From Streptomyces sp. QL37 (GTDB lineage: Bacteria > Actinomycetota > Actinomycetes > Streptomycetales > Streptomycetaceae), in contig NZ_PTJS01000001.1 of NCBI RefSeq assembly GCF_002941025.1, positions 992,001 through 1,056,000 on the forward strand: a stretch of 64,000 nucleotides of DNA, in the 5' to 3' direction. Under the pieces are notes generated by a model. That model searched no databases. It worked only from the letters and a program-made list of their open reading frames with translations, and was not told the origin of the DNA. Position 1 is the first letter of the stretch. Every line of letters starts with the position of its first letter. A program made the position numbers and the translations under genes. This document shows, one piece after another, positions 24,319 through 33,597 of this stretch.

Positions 24319-25623
24319 GTGCGCATGCACCGCTCCCCCTGGCCGGCGGCCACCGCTCTGCTCGGCACGGCACTGATCACTCTGGTGCCGCTGTCCCCGG
24401 CGCACGCACAGCCGCTGCCGTCCGTCGGCGCGACGGCCGAGACCGTCCCGCTGTACGACGACGAGGCGGGCGGCAACGCCAACGCCGACGACCCCGCGAT
24501 CTGGCGCAACGCCGCCGACCCCGGGCGCAGCCTGGTCGTCGCGACCGCCAAGGAGGGCGGGCTCCGGGCCTACGCTCTGGACGCGTCCCTGGTCCAGTCG
24601 GTCCCGGCACCGTCACCCGCGACGGAGGACGACGCCCCGGGCAGGTTCAACAACGTCGACCTCGTGACCGGGCTCCGCACGCCGTCCGGCCGCGCCGACG
24701 TGGCCGTGGTGAGCGACCGGGGCAACGACCGCCTCCGCATCTACCGCGTCGACCCGTCGCAGCCGGGCGGCCCGCTGAAGGACGTCACGGACCCCGACGC
24801 CGCCCCCGTCTTCTCCTCGGACCAGGCCGAGATCAACGAGCAGCGGACGGCCTACGGCCTCGCCACCTGGCAGGACCGCTCCTCCGGGCGGTCGTACGCA
24901 CTCGTCAGCCGCCGCAACACCACGGACCTCGCGCTGCTGGAGCTGAGGCCGACGGCGGCGGGCACGGTGGGCTACCGGAAGGTGCGCGCCCTCTCGCTCC
25001 CCTCGTCCTTCCGGCTCCCGGACGGCACCGCCTGGACGCCGTGCGGCGAGCCGGGCGAGCTGCCCCAGGTCGAGGGCATGGTCGTCGACCCGGACGACGG
25101 CACGCTCTACGCCGGACAGGAGGACGTCGGCATCTGGCGGCTGCCCGCCTCGCTGACCGGGCGCCCGGTCCTGGTGGACAAGGTCCGGGAGTACGGCGTG
25201 CCGGGGACGTACGACCCGGAGACCGAGGAGTGCGCCCCCGGCGCCGACCCGGGCTTCGGCGGCAAGCGGCTGGCGGCCGACGTGGAGGGGCTGACCCTCT
25301 TCCGGGAGTCCGGCGGAGACGGCTACCTCATGGCGTCCGGCCAGGGTGACGACAGCTTCGCGCTGTACGACCGCGAGGTCTCCGAGGACAACGAGTACGA
25401 GGGCGGTTTCCGCGTCACCGCCGTCTCCGCCGACCTCGACGGCAGCGAGGAGTGCGACGGCGCGGCGGTGCTCAACGCGCCGCTCGGCTCCCTCTACCCG
25501 CGCGGCCTGCTCGTGGTCCAGGACGGCCACGAGACGTCCGCGTCGGGCGGTGAGGAGGGCCGGGAGGCGACCGGCTTCAAGTTCGTCGACCTGGGCGCGG
25601 TGACGGACGCGGCGGACATGTAG
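24319..25623 (+). CDS. Secreted beta-propeller phytase (3-phytase)
   Basis: A 434-residue secreted enzyme. The signal peptide covers about 31 residues and ends SPAHA before QPLPSVG. The mature part is a beta-propeller phytase: ADDPAIWRNAADPGRSLVVAT, then RFNNVDLVTGL, VVSDRGNDRLRIYRVD, AYGLATW, PQVEGMVVDPDDGTLYAGQED and LAADVEGLTLF. The acidic residues in these strands bind the Ca2+ ions needed to hydrolyse phytate. The GTG at 24319 has AGGAAG 5 nt upstream; an ATG at 24286 would lie inside the palindrome and has no ribosome-binding site. It probably frees phosphate from soil phytate. Confidence 0.93.
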   Translation: MRMHRSPWPAATALLGTALITLVPLSPAHAQPLPSVGATAETVPLYDDEAGGNANADDPAIWRNAADPGRSLVVATAKEGGLRAYALDASLVQSVPAPSPATEDDAPGRFNNVDLVTGLRTPSGRADVAVVSDRGNDRLRIYRVDPSQPGGPLKDVTDPDAAPVFSSDQAEINEQRTAYGLATWQDRSSGRSYALVSRRNTTDLALLELRPTAAGTVGYRKVRALSLPSSFRLPDGTAWTPCGEPGELPQVEGMVVDPDDGTLYAGQEDVGIWRLPASLTGRPVLVDKVREYGVPGTYDPETEECAPGADPGFGGKRLAADVEGLTLFRESGGDGYLMASGQGDDSFALYDREVSEDNEYEGGFRVTAVSADLDGSEECDGAAVLNAPLGSLYPRGLLVVQDGHETSASGGEEGREATGFKFVDLGAVTDAADM

Positions 25624-25692
25624 CGCCCGGGGCCCCGGCCTCGTACCGCGCGAGCCGTGGGCGGAGGGGCATCGCATAGGCTCGTCGACGAT

Positions 25693-26949
25693 ATGAAGAG
25701 CTACCTCACGCCCTTGGGGTCCAAGGCCGACAAGGACACCGTGCGGCGCCACAACCTGAGCCTCGTACTGCGCGCGGTGCGGGACGAGGGAGAGGCCGGT
25801 GAGGCGACCCGGGCCGGAGTGTCGGCCCGGGTCGGACTCACCCGGGCCGCGGTGTCCTCCCTGGTCGAACAGCTGCTGGAAAGCGGCTTCCTGACCGAGT
25901 CGGGCAAGACGTTCAGCGGCCAGGCCGGGCGCCCCGGTACGGCACTGAAAGTGGCGCGCACCGGGCCGGCGGGGCTCGGTGTGGAGATCAACATCGACTA
26001 CGTGTCGGTCTGCGTCGTGGATCTGGCCGGCACCGGCCGGGTACGGCAGACCGAGCACCTGGACAATCGGGGCGCCCCGCCGGAAGAGGTCCTGGCCCGG
26101 GCCGCGGGGATCGCCGCCCGCACCCTGGACTCGGCGCGGGAGCAGGAGCTGCGCCCGGTCGGCACGGCGCTGGCGCTGCCGGGACTCGTCTCGGGCGGTT
26201 CGGTGCGCCAGGCGCCGAACCTGGGGTGGAACCAGGTCGCCGCCGAGGAACTGTTCGCGGAGGCGCTGGCCGGACTGCGTCCCGGCACGGCGCCCCTGCC
26301 CGTGCGCTCGGAGAACGAGGCGAATCTCGCCGCGCTGGCCGAGCTGTGGTTCGGAGGACTCGACGCGGTCCGTAGCTTCCTCTATCTGACGGGCGAGATC
26401 GGTGTCGGCGGAGCCCTGGTGCTCGACGGCGAACTGCTGCGCGGAGCCCACGGTTTCGCCGGGGAGATCGGGCACGTGGTGGTGGACCCCGCGGGCCCGG
26501 AGTGCCGCTGCGGCTCGCGCGGCTGTCTGGAGCAGTACGCCGGCCAGTCGGCTCTGCTGCGCGCGACCGGCATCGACGAGGCCGCGGGCGGGGCGGCCGG
26601 CGTGATGGAGCTGGAGCGGCGGGCGCAGGCCGGTGACCCCGTGGCGCTCGCCGCCGTGGCCGACGCCGGCCGGATGCTGGGGCAGGTGCTGTCCGGCGCG
26701 GTGAATCTGTTCGACCCGGACGCGGTGGTGCTCGGCGGGATATACCGAGGGCTGATGCCGTGGCTCTCGCCCCCTGCCGACGAGGAGCTGACGGGCCGCG
26801 TGGTGTCCGGTCTCTGGTCCCGGGGCGGCGGCAGACTGCGCGCGTCGTCCGTCGCGGGTGACGCGGCGCGGGGCGCGGCGGCGCTGGTGGTGCAGGACGT
26901 GCTGGCCGATCCGGTGGCGTACGCCCCGCCCGCGTCCATGGACGCCTGA
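25693..26949 (+). CDS. ROK-family transcriptional regulator, probable xylose repressor
   Basis: A 418-residue regulator with an N-terminal winged helix (residues about 15-80: TRAGVSARVGLTRAAVSSLVEQLLESGFL) fused to a ROK sugar-kinase fold. The ROK signature GAHGFAGEIGHVVVDPAGPECRCGSRGCLEQY is shown as family context, including the zinc-binding H and CxCGxxGC residues. It converges on xylA and sits beside xylA/xylB, so by analogy with XylR it should repress them until xylose binds. The ATG at 25693 gives the usual N-terminus, though its ribosome-binding site is weak. Confidence 0.9.
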   Translation: MKSYLTPLGSKADKDTVRRHNLSLVLRAVRDEGEAGEATRAGVSARVGLTRAAVSSLVEQLLESGFLTESGKTFSGQAGRPGTALKVARTGPAGLGVEINIDYVSVCVVDLAGTGRVRQTEHLDNRGAPPEEVLARAAGIAARTLDSAREQELRPVGTALALPGLVSGGSVRQAPNLGWNQVAAEELFAEALAGLRPGTAPLPVRSENEANLAALAELWFGGLDAVRSFLYLTGEIGVGGALVLDGELLRGAHGFAGEIGHVVVDPAGPECRCGSRGCLEQYAGQSALLRATGIDEAAGGAAGVMELERRAQAGDPVALAAVADAGRMLGQVLSGAVNLFDPDAVVLGGIYRGLMPWLSPPADEELTGRVVSGLWSRGGGRLRASSVAGDAARGAAALVVQDVLADPVAYAPPASMDA

Positions 26950-26967
26950 CGGCGGGTCCCGCTGGGA

Positions 26968-26993
26968 CCGGGGTGCCCGGTCGGGCACCCCGG
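26968..26993. terminator. Bidirectional hairpin between ROK regulator and xylA
   Basis: CCGGGGTGCCCG and CGGGCACCCCGG form a near-perfect snap-back stem in the 50-nt gap between two convergent stops, so it can end both transcripts. Confidence 0.75.
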
Positions 26994-26999
26994 GTGGGG

Positions 27000-28169
27000 T
27001 CAGCGGACGCCGATGAGGTGTTCCATGGCGAGCTGGTCGAGGGCTTCGAAGGCCATGGAGCGTTCGGCGGCGGCGGTGGCGTCGAAGTCCTCGTAGGCGG
27101 ACTTGTCGGCGAGGAGGGCCTTGAGGCCGTCGTCGGCGGTGGGGCGGGCGAGTTCGTCGAGGCGGGAGGCGGTCAGGGCCTCCTGGACGGCGGGGTCGGC
27201 GCGGAAGGCGGCGGCGCGCTCCTTGAGGATGAGGTAGTTGCGCATGCAGTTCTTCGCGGACTCCCAGACCCCGTCGATGCCGTCGGTGCGCACGGGCTTG
27301 AAGTCGAAGTGGAGGGAGCCGTCGTATCCGGCGGTCTCCAGGAGGTCGACGAGCCAGAACGCCTGGCGCAGGTCGCCGGCGCCGAAGCGGAAGTCCTGGT
27401 CGTACTTGATGCCGGACTGGCCGTTGAGGTCGAGGTGGAAGAGCTTGCCGGACCACAGAGCCTGGGCGATGCCGTGGGGGAAGTTCAGACCGGCCATCTG
27501 CTCGTGCCCGGTCTCCGGGTTCACGCCGACCATCTCGGGGCGCTCCAGGCGCTCGATGAAGGCCAGGGCGTGCCCGATCGTGGGCAGGAGGATGTCGCCC
27601 CGGGGCTCGTTGGGCTTGGGCTCGATCGCGAAGCGCAGGTCGTAGCCCTGCTCGGTGACGTAGTCGCCCAGCAGGTCGAAGGCCTCCTTCATCCGGTCCA
27701 GGGCCACCCGCACGTCCTTGGCACCGCCGGACTCCGCGCCCTCACGCCCGCCCCAGGCCACATAGGTGGTCGCGCCGAGCTCGACGGCCAGATCGATGTT
27801 GCGGATGACCTTGCGCAGCGCGAAACGCCGCACCGCACGGTCGTTGGAGGTGAAGCCGCCGTCCTTGAACACAGGGTGCGTGAACAGGTTCGTGGTGGCC
27901 ATCGGGACCTTCATCCCGGTGCGCTCCAGCGCGTCCTTGAACCGGCCGACCAGCCGCTCCCGCTCGGCCTCGGAGGACCCGAACGGGATCAGGTCGTCGT
28001 CGTGGAACGTCACCCCGTGCGCACCCAGCTCCGCGAGCCGCTCCACCGACTCGACCGGGTCCAGCGCGGGACGCGTCGCGTCACCGAACGGGTCGTTGCC
28101 ACGCCAGCCCACGGTCCAGAGACCGAAGGTGAACCTGTCCGCGGGGGTGGGGGTGAAGCGATCCGTCAT
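27000..28169 (-). CDS. xylA: Xylose isomerase
   Basis: A 389-residue class I xylose isomerase, closely matching the commercial Streptomyces glucose isomerases in length and sequence. The catalytic region [12 protein letters not shown] gives His56 and Asp59, equivalent to His54/Asp57. The metal-site segment [12 protein letters not shown] near residue 180 and [10 protein letters not shown] are present. It interconverts xylose and xylulose with Mg2+. The promoter lies in the 221-nt gap facing xylB. Confidence 0.97.
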   Translation of the reverse strand: MTDRFTPTPADRFTFGLWTVGWRGNDPFGDATRPALDPVESVERLAELGAHGVTFHDDDLIPFGSSEAERERLVGRFKDALERTGMKVPMATTNLFTHPVFKDGGFTSNDRAVRRFALRKVIRNIDLAVELGATTYVAWGGREGAESGGAKDVRVALDRMKEAFDLLGDYVTEQGYDLRFAIEPKPNEPRGDILLPTIGHALAFIERLERPEMVGVNPETGHEQMAGLNFPHGIAQALWSGKLFHLDLNGQSGIKYDQDFRFGAGDLRQAFWLVDLLETAGYDGSLHFDFKPVRTDGIDGVWESAKNCMRNYLILKERAAAFRADPAVQEALTASRLDELARPTADDGLKALLADKSAYEDFDATAAAERSMAFEALDQLAMEHLIGVR

Positions 28170-28225
28170 GATGTGTCCGCCTTCGCCTGCCTGGGGTCCG
28201 GAGCCGTCGCCAGTACCCCGAACCT

Positions 28226-28337
28226 ATTTGTTCACTGACATGATTAATTATGCACACGGCACCGCGCGGACGTAACCCCCCGGAAGGCGAAACGGGGGCC
28301 GCCCCTGTTCCGGACGCCCTCGATCACGTAATTTGTT
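28226..28337. promoter_or_regulatory. xylA/xylB divergent control region with two ATTTGTT copies
   Basis: The region between the two xyl genes is AT-rich, with an AT-palindromic patch ATGATTAATTATG near 28239-28251. ATTTGTT occurs at 28226-28232 and again, same orientation, at 28331-28337, one near each gene's promoter side. TTTGTT half-sites are typical of XylR/ROK operators in other bacteria. The assignment is tentative. Confidence 0.35.
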
Positions 28338-28390
28338 TGTCGCACTCCCAAAACCCGCACCGCCGGAAACCGCACGAGAAGAGGTAGCCC

Positions 28391-29872
28391 ATGCCGCCGC
28401 GTACCGTCGTCATCGGCGTGGACAGCTCCACCCAGTCCACGAAGGCCGCAGTCACCGACACCGAGACCGGTGAGCTGCTGGCCGTCGGCCGCGCCCAGCA
28501 CGTCGTCACCGGCGAGGGCGGGGCGCGCGAGACCGACCCCGAGGTCTGGTGGCGGGCACTGTGCGACGCCGTGGCGGCCGGGCTCAAGGAGTCGGGCCTC
28601 TCCGCTTCCTCCGTCACCGGCATCGCCGTCGCGGGGCAGCAGCACGGACTCGTGGCACTCGACCGGGACGGCCGGCCGCTGCGTCCGGCGCTCCTGTGGA
28701 ACGACACACGCTCCGCGCCCCAGGCCGCCGCGCTCGTCGCCGAGCTGGGCGGACCCGAGGCGTGGACCGCGCGCACGGGCACGGTGCCCGTCGCCTCCAT
28801 GACCGCGACGAAGTGGCGGTGGCTGCGCGAGAACGACCCGGCGAGCGCCGAGGCGACGGCCGCCGTGCGCCTGCCCCACGACTTCCTCACGGAGCGGCTC
28901 GCGGGCGTCGCCGCGACGGACCCGGGCGACGCGTCGGGCACATGCTGGTACTCCACCGCCACGGGCGCCTACGACCCGGAGCTGCTGGACCGGCTCGGCC
29001 TGGACCTCTCCATGCTGCCCGAGGTGGCGGCGACGGGCGGGACCCGGATCGGCTCCCTGACCGATTCCGCGGCGGAGGCGCTCGGCCTGCCGGCCGGGAT
29101 CGCCGTGGCGGCCGGCACCGGTGACAACATGAGCGCCGCGGTGGGTCTCGGGCTGGGCGGTGCCGGGCTGCTGGACCATCCGGTCCTGAGCCTCGGCACC
29201 TCGGGCACGGTCTTCGCCGCCTCCCGGGCCCGGCCGGCGTCCACGGCCCTCTCCGGCTTCGCCGCCGCCGACGGTACGTACCTCCCGCTGGCCTGCACCC
29301 TCAACTGCACCCTGGCCGTGGACAAGGTGGCCTCCCTGCTCGGACTGCACCGTGACGACGCGACGCCCGGCGGCGAGGCCGTCCTCCTCCCCTACCTGGA
29401 CGGGGAGCGCACCCCGGACCTGCCCACCTCCTCCGGGCTCCTCACCGGACTCCGGCACGACACCACACCGCAGCAACTGCTGGGCGCGGCGTACGAGGGC
29501 GCGGCCTTCACCGTGCTGCGGGCGCTCGACGAGCTCCTGCGGGCCTGCGGACTCGACCCGGCCGACCCCGAGGTCGCGGGCCGGCCGCTGCGGCTCATCG
29601 GCGGCGGCGCCCAGGGCCGCACCTGGGTGGAGACCGTGCGCCGGCTCTCCGGCCGGCCCCTGATCGTGCCGGGCAGCGGCGAACTGGTCGCGCTGGGCGC
29701 GGCCGCGCTGGCCGCCTCCGCGGCGGGCGGCGGCGACCCGGTCGCCATCGCCACGCGGTGGAACGCCAAGTCGGACGACGCCGAACTCCCGCCGGTGGAA
29801 CGGGACACCGAGACCTGGGAGCGCGTCGGCTCGGTGCTGGACAAGGCCGCGGAGCCCCTGCTCGGCGGATGA
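28391..29872 (+). CDS. xylB: Xylulokinase
   Basis: A 493-residue FGGY-family kinase: VIGVDSSTQSTKAAVTD at the N-terminus, the substrate loop GQQHGLVALD near residue 82, WNDTRS, and in the second domain LSLGTSGTVFAA and RLIGGGAQGRTWVETV. It phosphorylates D-xylulose for entry into the pentose phosphate pathway. GAGG sits 7 nt upstream of the ATG. Divergent from xylA. Confidence 0.96.
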   Translation: MPPRTVVIGVDSSTQSTKAAVTDTETGELLAVGRAQHVVTGEGGARETDPEVWWRALCDAVAAGLKESGLSASSVTGIAVAGQQHGLVALDRDGRPLRPALLWNDTRSAPQAAALVAELGGPEAWTARTGTVPVASMTATKWRWLRENDPASAEATAAVRLPHDFLTERLAGVAATDPGDASGTCWYSTATGAYDPELLDRLGLDLSMLPEVAATGGTRIGSLTDSAAEALGLPAGIAVAAGTGDNMSAAVGLGLGGAGLLDHPVLSLGTSGTVFAASRARPASTALSGFAAADGTYLPLACTLNCTLAVDKVASLLGLHRDDATPGGEAVLLPYLDGERTPDLPTSSGLLTGLRHDTTPQQLLGAAYEGAAFTVLRALDELLRACGLDPADPEVAGRPLRLIGGGAQGRTWVETVRRLSGRPLIVPGSGELVALGAAALAASAAGGGDPVAIATRWNAKSDDAELPPVERDTETWERVGSVLDKAAEPLLGG

Positions 29873-29879
29873 GCCGGGA

Positions 29880-29913
29880 CCCCGAAATCGCGTTCGGCGC
29901 ACGCGTTTTGGGG
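29880..29913 (+). terminator. Weak hairpin after xylB
   Basis: CCCC-GAAAT-CGCG can pair with CGCG-TTTT-GGGG with a mismatch around a 7-8 nt loop, 8 nt after the xylB stop. The arms are imperfect. Confidence 0.4.
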
Positions 29914-29943
29914 ATGGCTGCGGATCTTCAATAGGATCCGGCG

Positions 29944-31224
29944 ATGATCATAAGAAAACGGCTGACGGCCGGGGTGTGCGTCCTGCTCGCCACCCTGGCC
30001 GCCGGGCTCGGCACCGCCCTTCCGGCCGCCGCAGACGAACCCTCCACCGCCGCATCACCCAAGGTCGAACTGGTCCTTGACGTCAGCGGCTCCATGCGCA
30101 CCCGTGACATCGACGGCGAGTCCCGCATATCCGCCGCCAAGCAGGCGTTCAACGACGTCCTGGACGCGGTGCCCGAGGAGGTGGAGCTCGGCATCCGCAC
30201 GCTCGGCGCCGACTACCCGGGCGACGACCGGAAGGTCGGCTGCAAGGACACCAAGCAGCTCTACCCGGTCGGCCCCCTCGACCGCACCGAGGCCAAGACA
30301 GCCGTCGCCACGCTGGCGCCCACCGGCTGGACCCCGATCGGACCCGCCCTGCTCGGTGCCGCCGACGACCTCGATGGCGGGGACGCCACCCGGCGGATCG
30401 TCCTGATCACCGACGGCGAGGACACCTGCGGCCCGCTCGATCCGTGCGAGGTCGCGCGTGACATCGCCGCCCGGGGGATCCACCTGGTCATCGACACGCT
30501 GGGCCTGGTGCCGAACGCCAAGATCCGGCAGCAGCTGACCTGCATCGCCGAGGCCACCGGCGGCACCTACACCGCGGTCCAGCACACCGATGAGCTCTCG
30601 GGGCGTGTCAAGCAGTTGGTGGACCGCGCCGCGGAGCCCGTCGTCACCCCCGTGGCGACCGAGGGCGCGGGCAGCTGCGCCGCGGCCCCGGCGCTGAAGG
30701 CCGGGCTCTACACGGACCGCCAGGAGATCGGCAAGCACCGCTGGTACCGGGTGGACGTGCTGCCCGGTCAGGAACTGCGCGCCTCGGTGAGCGTGGCGGC
30801 GGACCGCGCCGTGAACGACGACTACGGGGTCCTGCTGCGCGCGGTGACCGTCCACGGGCGCGAGATCGTCCGGGGCTCGGAGTCCGGGACGGGGCGTACG
30901 GACGCCGTCTCCACCGGGCTGCGCTACCCGAAGCCCGAGCAGGACGACGCGGACGGCTCGGACGTGAAGCCCGCCGCCGAGGCCGTCTGCCTCCAGCTCA
31001 GCAACTCCTTCTCGGCACCCCCGTCCGTGAAGACCACTCCCGGCATGCCCGTCGAACTCACCATCGACGTCGTGGACGCTTCCGACGACGCCTCCGACGT
31101 CGCCGCCTTCGGCCTGGGCCGCGGCTGGTGGCTGCTGGGAGTCATGGTGCTGACCGGACTGATCGCGGGCCTGCTGTTCGGCTGGATCTCGCGCTGGCGC
31201 GTTGCCGTATGGAGGACCAACTGA
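29944..31224 (+). CDS. Secreted, membrane-anchored von Willebrand factor A domain protein
   Basis: A 426-residue protein. The signal peptide (residues 1-30) ends PAAADEP. A vWA domain covers about 40-220 with an intact MIDAS motif (LVLDVSGSMR, then T in GWTPIG and LITDGEDTCG). A beta-rich domain follows, and one C-terminal membrane helix (GWWLLGVMVLTGLIAGLLFGW) with a short basic tail anchors it, so the vWA part faces outside. vWA domains bind proteins through a divalent metal; the ligand is unknown. Paired cysteines in the vWA part suit an oxidising location. Its stop overlaps the next start (TGATG). TAGGAT ends 6 nt before the ATG, so the transcript may be leaderless. Confidence 0.9.
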   Translation: MIIRKRLTAGVCVLLATLAAGLGTALPAAADEPSTAASPKVELVLDVSGSMRTRDIDGESRISAAKQAFNDVLDAVPEEVELGIRTLGADYPGDDRKVGCKDTKQLYPVGPLDRTEAKTAVATLAPTGWTPIGPALLGAADDLDGGDATRRIVLITDGEDTCGPLDPCEVARDIAARGIHLVIDTLGLVPNAKIRQQLTCIAEATGGTYTAVQHTDELSGRVKQLVDRAAEPVVTPVATEGAGSCAAAPALKAGLYTDRQEIGKHRWYRVDVLPGQELRASVSVAADRAVNDDYGVLLRAVTVHGREIVRGSESGTGRTDAVSTGLRYPKPEQDDADGSDVKPAAEAVCLQLSNSFSAPPSVKTTPGMPVELTIDVVDASDDASDVAAFGLGRGWWLLGVMVLTGLIAGLLFGWISRWRVAVWRTN

Positions 31225-32045
31225 TGCGTACCACCGGCAGATCCACCCTCCGGCGCGCGTGTGCGGGCGCGCTGCTGGCCGCCGTCACCCTGCTCACCTC
31301 GGCGGGCGCCGCCGTCGCCGACGGCCCGTCCGCGAGCGCGAGCCCGGCGGAGGACGGGGCGGCGGGGCCGACCGAGGCCGGCACCACCTTCCGCACCGCC
31401 ACGGCGATGCGCCAGGAGCAGAAGGCCACCGCCGAAGCGTCCACGGGTGACTACCTCTACTGGTCGTTCCCCGCGGACTCCGGCCAACGCCCCACCGTCC
31501 GCGCGAAGGTGAGCCTTCCGGAGAACGCCACCCGGCACGGCGCGTCGACCTGGCAGGTCGACGTCTACGACGGGCTCCGCCGACGGCAGGCCTGCGTGTA
31601 CGGCCACCAGACCAGGAAGGCGGCACCGGACGCGGGAGCCGTCGAGCTCTCCTGTGTGCTGCGTACGGTCCGCGCCTGGTCCGAGCCGTGGGCGTCCGAC
31701 CCGCTGCCCGGCACCTACTACGTGCGCCTGACAGTGGTGGGCCTGGCCGAGGAGGACCTCGGTCTGCCGGTCCACGTCGAGACCGAGGTCGCCTCCGACA
31801 CCCGGGGCGGCGCTCACGACGTGGGCGGCTCCCTCGCCGAACCCCTGGTGCCGGGCGTGTCCGTCGCCTCCGCGCAGAGCGCCCCGGGGGCCGGCGAGCC
31901 GGAGGACGGCTGGTCCTCCGGATGGTGGACCGACCGCTGGCTGTGGACCGTCGGCGGAGGCGTACTCGCCGCGCTGGCGGCGGTGTTCGGCCACGGCCTC
32001 ACCCGCGGCGGCGGACATCCCTCCCGGGTGCCGCCGGGGGCCTGA
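31224..32045 (+). CDS. Secreted, membrane-anchored hypothetical protein coupled to the vWA protein
   Basis: A 273-residue protein with a signal peptide ending GAAVADG, an extracytoplasmic domain with two cysteines (ACVYG and LSCVL), a Gly/Ser-rich linker and one C-terminal membrane helix (LWTVGGGVLAALAAVFGHGL). I recognise no named domain. The pattern GTTFRTATAM...DYLYWSFPADSGQRPTV resembles the beta-sandwich region of the upstream vWA protein (HRWYRVDVLPGQELRASV), so both may share a similar fold. The ATG overlaps the vWA stop with GGAGG in front, and a strong terminator follows, so this is a two-gene operon. A complex on the cell surface is the simplest guess. Confidence 0.8.
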   Translation: MRTTGRSTLRRACAGALLAAVTLLTSAGAAVADGPSASASPAEDGAAGPTEAGTTFRTATAMRQEQKATAEASTGDYLYWSFPADSGQRPTVRAKVSLPENATRHGASTWQVDVYDGLRRRQACVYGHQTRKAAPDAGAVELSCVLRTVRAWSEPWASDPLPGTYYVRLTVVGLAEEDLGLPVHVETEVASDTRGGAHDVGGSLAEPLVPGVSVASAQSAPGAGEPEDGWSSGWWTDRWLWTVGGGVLAALAAVFGHGLTRGGGHPSRVPPGA

Positions 32046-32060
32046 CCGCGCAGGACCGGA

Positions 32061-32096
32061 CCCGAGGGCCGCAGGACATCACCTGCGGCCCTCGGG
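32061..32096 (+). terminator. Strong hairpin after the vWA operon
   Basis: CCCGAGGGCCGCAGG and CCTGCGGCCCTCGGG form a perfect 15-bp stem with a 6-nt loop, 15 nt after the stop. Confidence 0.85.
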
Positions 32097-32197
32097 CACA
32101 CCGGGCCCCGGCACCGGAGCTCCCCCTCGAACCCATGGACGCCTGGCATTAGGCTCAGCAACTCACGTACTGCGCACGGCAGATGACGGGAGTTCCC

Positions 32198-33565
32198 ATG
32201 TCCACGGAAACCGGTGCGACCCTCGGCGCCGAACCGCGCGGCCACCGGCTCACCCAGGGGCCCAGCGGCCTCCCCCTGCTGGGGAGCCTGCCGCAGTTCG
32301 GCAAGGACCCCCTGGCATTCTTCGAGCGGCTGCGCGGATACGGGGACATGGTCCGCTGGCGCTTCGGCCGCAACGACTGCGTCTTCATCGCCGATCCCGA
32401 GTGCGTCGGGGAGCTGCTCACCGAGACGGAACGCACCTTCGACCAGCCGCTGCTGGGCATCGCCTTCCGTACGGTCATGGGCAACGGTGTCGTCGTCGCG
32501 CGCGGCACCGACTGGCGGCGCAAGCGGTCGCTGGTGCAGCCCTCCGTGCGGCCCAGGCAGGTGAAGTCGTACGCCTCCACGATGACGGCGTGCGCGGTGG
32601 AGCTGGCCGACACCTGGTCGGTCGGTGAACGCGTGGACGTCAAGCGGGAGATGGCGGCCCTGACGCAGAAGATCGCCGTCCGCACGATCTTCGGGGTGGA
32701 CACTCCGGCCGACACGGAGTCGATGGGCCGCGCGATGGACATCGCCCAGCAGGAGATCGGCAAGGAGTTCAGCGGCCTCGGCGCCGTCCTGCCCGACTGG
32801 GTGCCCACGCCCGGGCGGGCCAGGATCAAGAAGGCCGCGGCGGTGATCGACGCGGAGGTCGGCCGCGTGGTGGCCCGGCACCGGGACGGCGACGGGGAGC
32901 GCCCCGACCTGCTGAGCCGGCTCCTCACCGCGGTGGACGAGACCGGGGCGAACCTCTCCGACAAGGAGATCCGCGACGAGACCGTCACGCTCTACATCGG
33001 CGGTCACGAGACGACCAGTTCGACGCTGGTGTGGGCCTGGTATCTGCTCTCCCGCAACCCGCGGGCCCGTTCAGCGCTCACCGAGGAGCTGGACCGGGTC
33101 CTCGGCGACCGCGAGCCGGGCATCGACGACTACGCACAACTGCCTTACGCCCAGGCGGTGGTGAAGGAGACCCTCCGGCTGTATCCGACGATCTGGCTGG
33201 TCACCGGGATCGCCAAGGAGGGAGCCCGGATCGGCGGCATACCGATGCCGGAGGGCACGCGGGTGTGGAGCAGCCAGTGGGTCACGCACCGGGACGAACG
33301 GTGGTTCCCCGAGCCAGAGGCGTTCCGCCCGGAGCGCTGGGACGCGGAGGACGGGGACGAGATCCCGGAGTACGCCTGGTATCCGTTCGGCGGGGGTCCC
33401 CGGGTCTGTCTCGGTACGCGCTTCGCGATGGTCGAGGCGGTGCTGGTCCTCGCCGTCCTGGCGCGCCGCTTCCGGCTGGAGGTGGATCCCGGCACCGTCA
33501 ACCCCGTGCCGACCCTGACGCTGCAGCCGGACCGGGACGTCATGGCGACCGTACGGAAGCGCTGA
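32198..33565 (+). CDS. Cytochrome P450 with eukaryote-like K-helix (pentalenene-oxygenase/CYP102-like type)
   Basis: A 455-residue P450. The I-helix is LYIGGHETTSSTLVW, the K-helix VVKETLRLYPTIWLVTG with intact E-x-x-R, and the heme loop YPFGGGPRVCLGTRFAM. KETLRLYP and P-F-G-G-G-x-R are more like class II and sesquiterpene-oxidising bacterial P450s than the CYP105/107 norm. The ATG at 32198 has GGGAG 6 nt upstream; one five codons earlier lacks it. No terpene synthase, ferredoxin or reductase gene is adjacent, so it appears to be an orphan with unknown substrate. Confidence 0.93.
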   Translation: MSTETGATLGAEPRGHRLTQGPSGLPLLGSLPQFGKDPLAFFERLRGYGDMVRWRFGRNDCVFIADPECVGELLTETERTFDQPLLGIAFRTVMGNGVVVARGTDWRRKRSLVQPSVRPRQVKSYASTMTACAVELADTWSVGERVDVKREMAALTQKIAVRTIFGVDTPADTESMGRAMDIAQQEIGKEFSGLGAVLPDWVPTPGRARIKKAAAVIDAEVGRVVARHRDGDGERPDLLSRLLTAVDETGANLSDKEIRDETVTLYIGGHETTSSTLVWAWYLLSRNPRARSALTEELDRVLGDREPGIDDYAQLPYAQAVVKETLRLYPTIWLVTGIAKEGARIGGIPMPEGTRVWSSQWVTHRDERWFPEPEAFRPERWDAEDGDEIPEYAWYPFGGGPRVCLGTRFAMVEAVLVLAVLARRFRLEVDPGTVNPVPTLTLQPDRDVMATVRKR

Positions 33566-33597
33566 ACACGCCGACGGGTGGAGCGGACCGGGAACGC

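Noticed and set aside
24613..27456. A 947-codon open frame on the minus strand across the phytase and ROK genes
   Set aside because: It is the antisense shadow of high-GC codon bias. The sense strand encodes two clear families and the antisense translation is low-complexity Arg/Gly/Ala.
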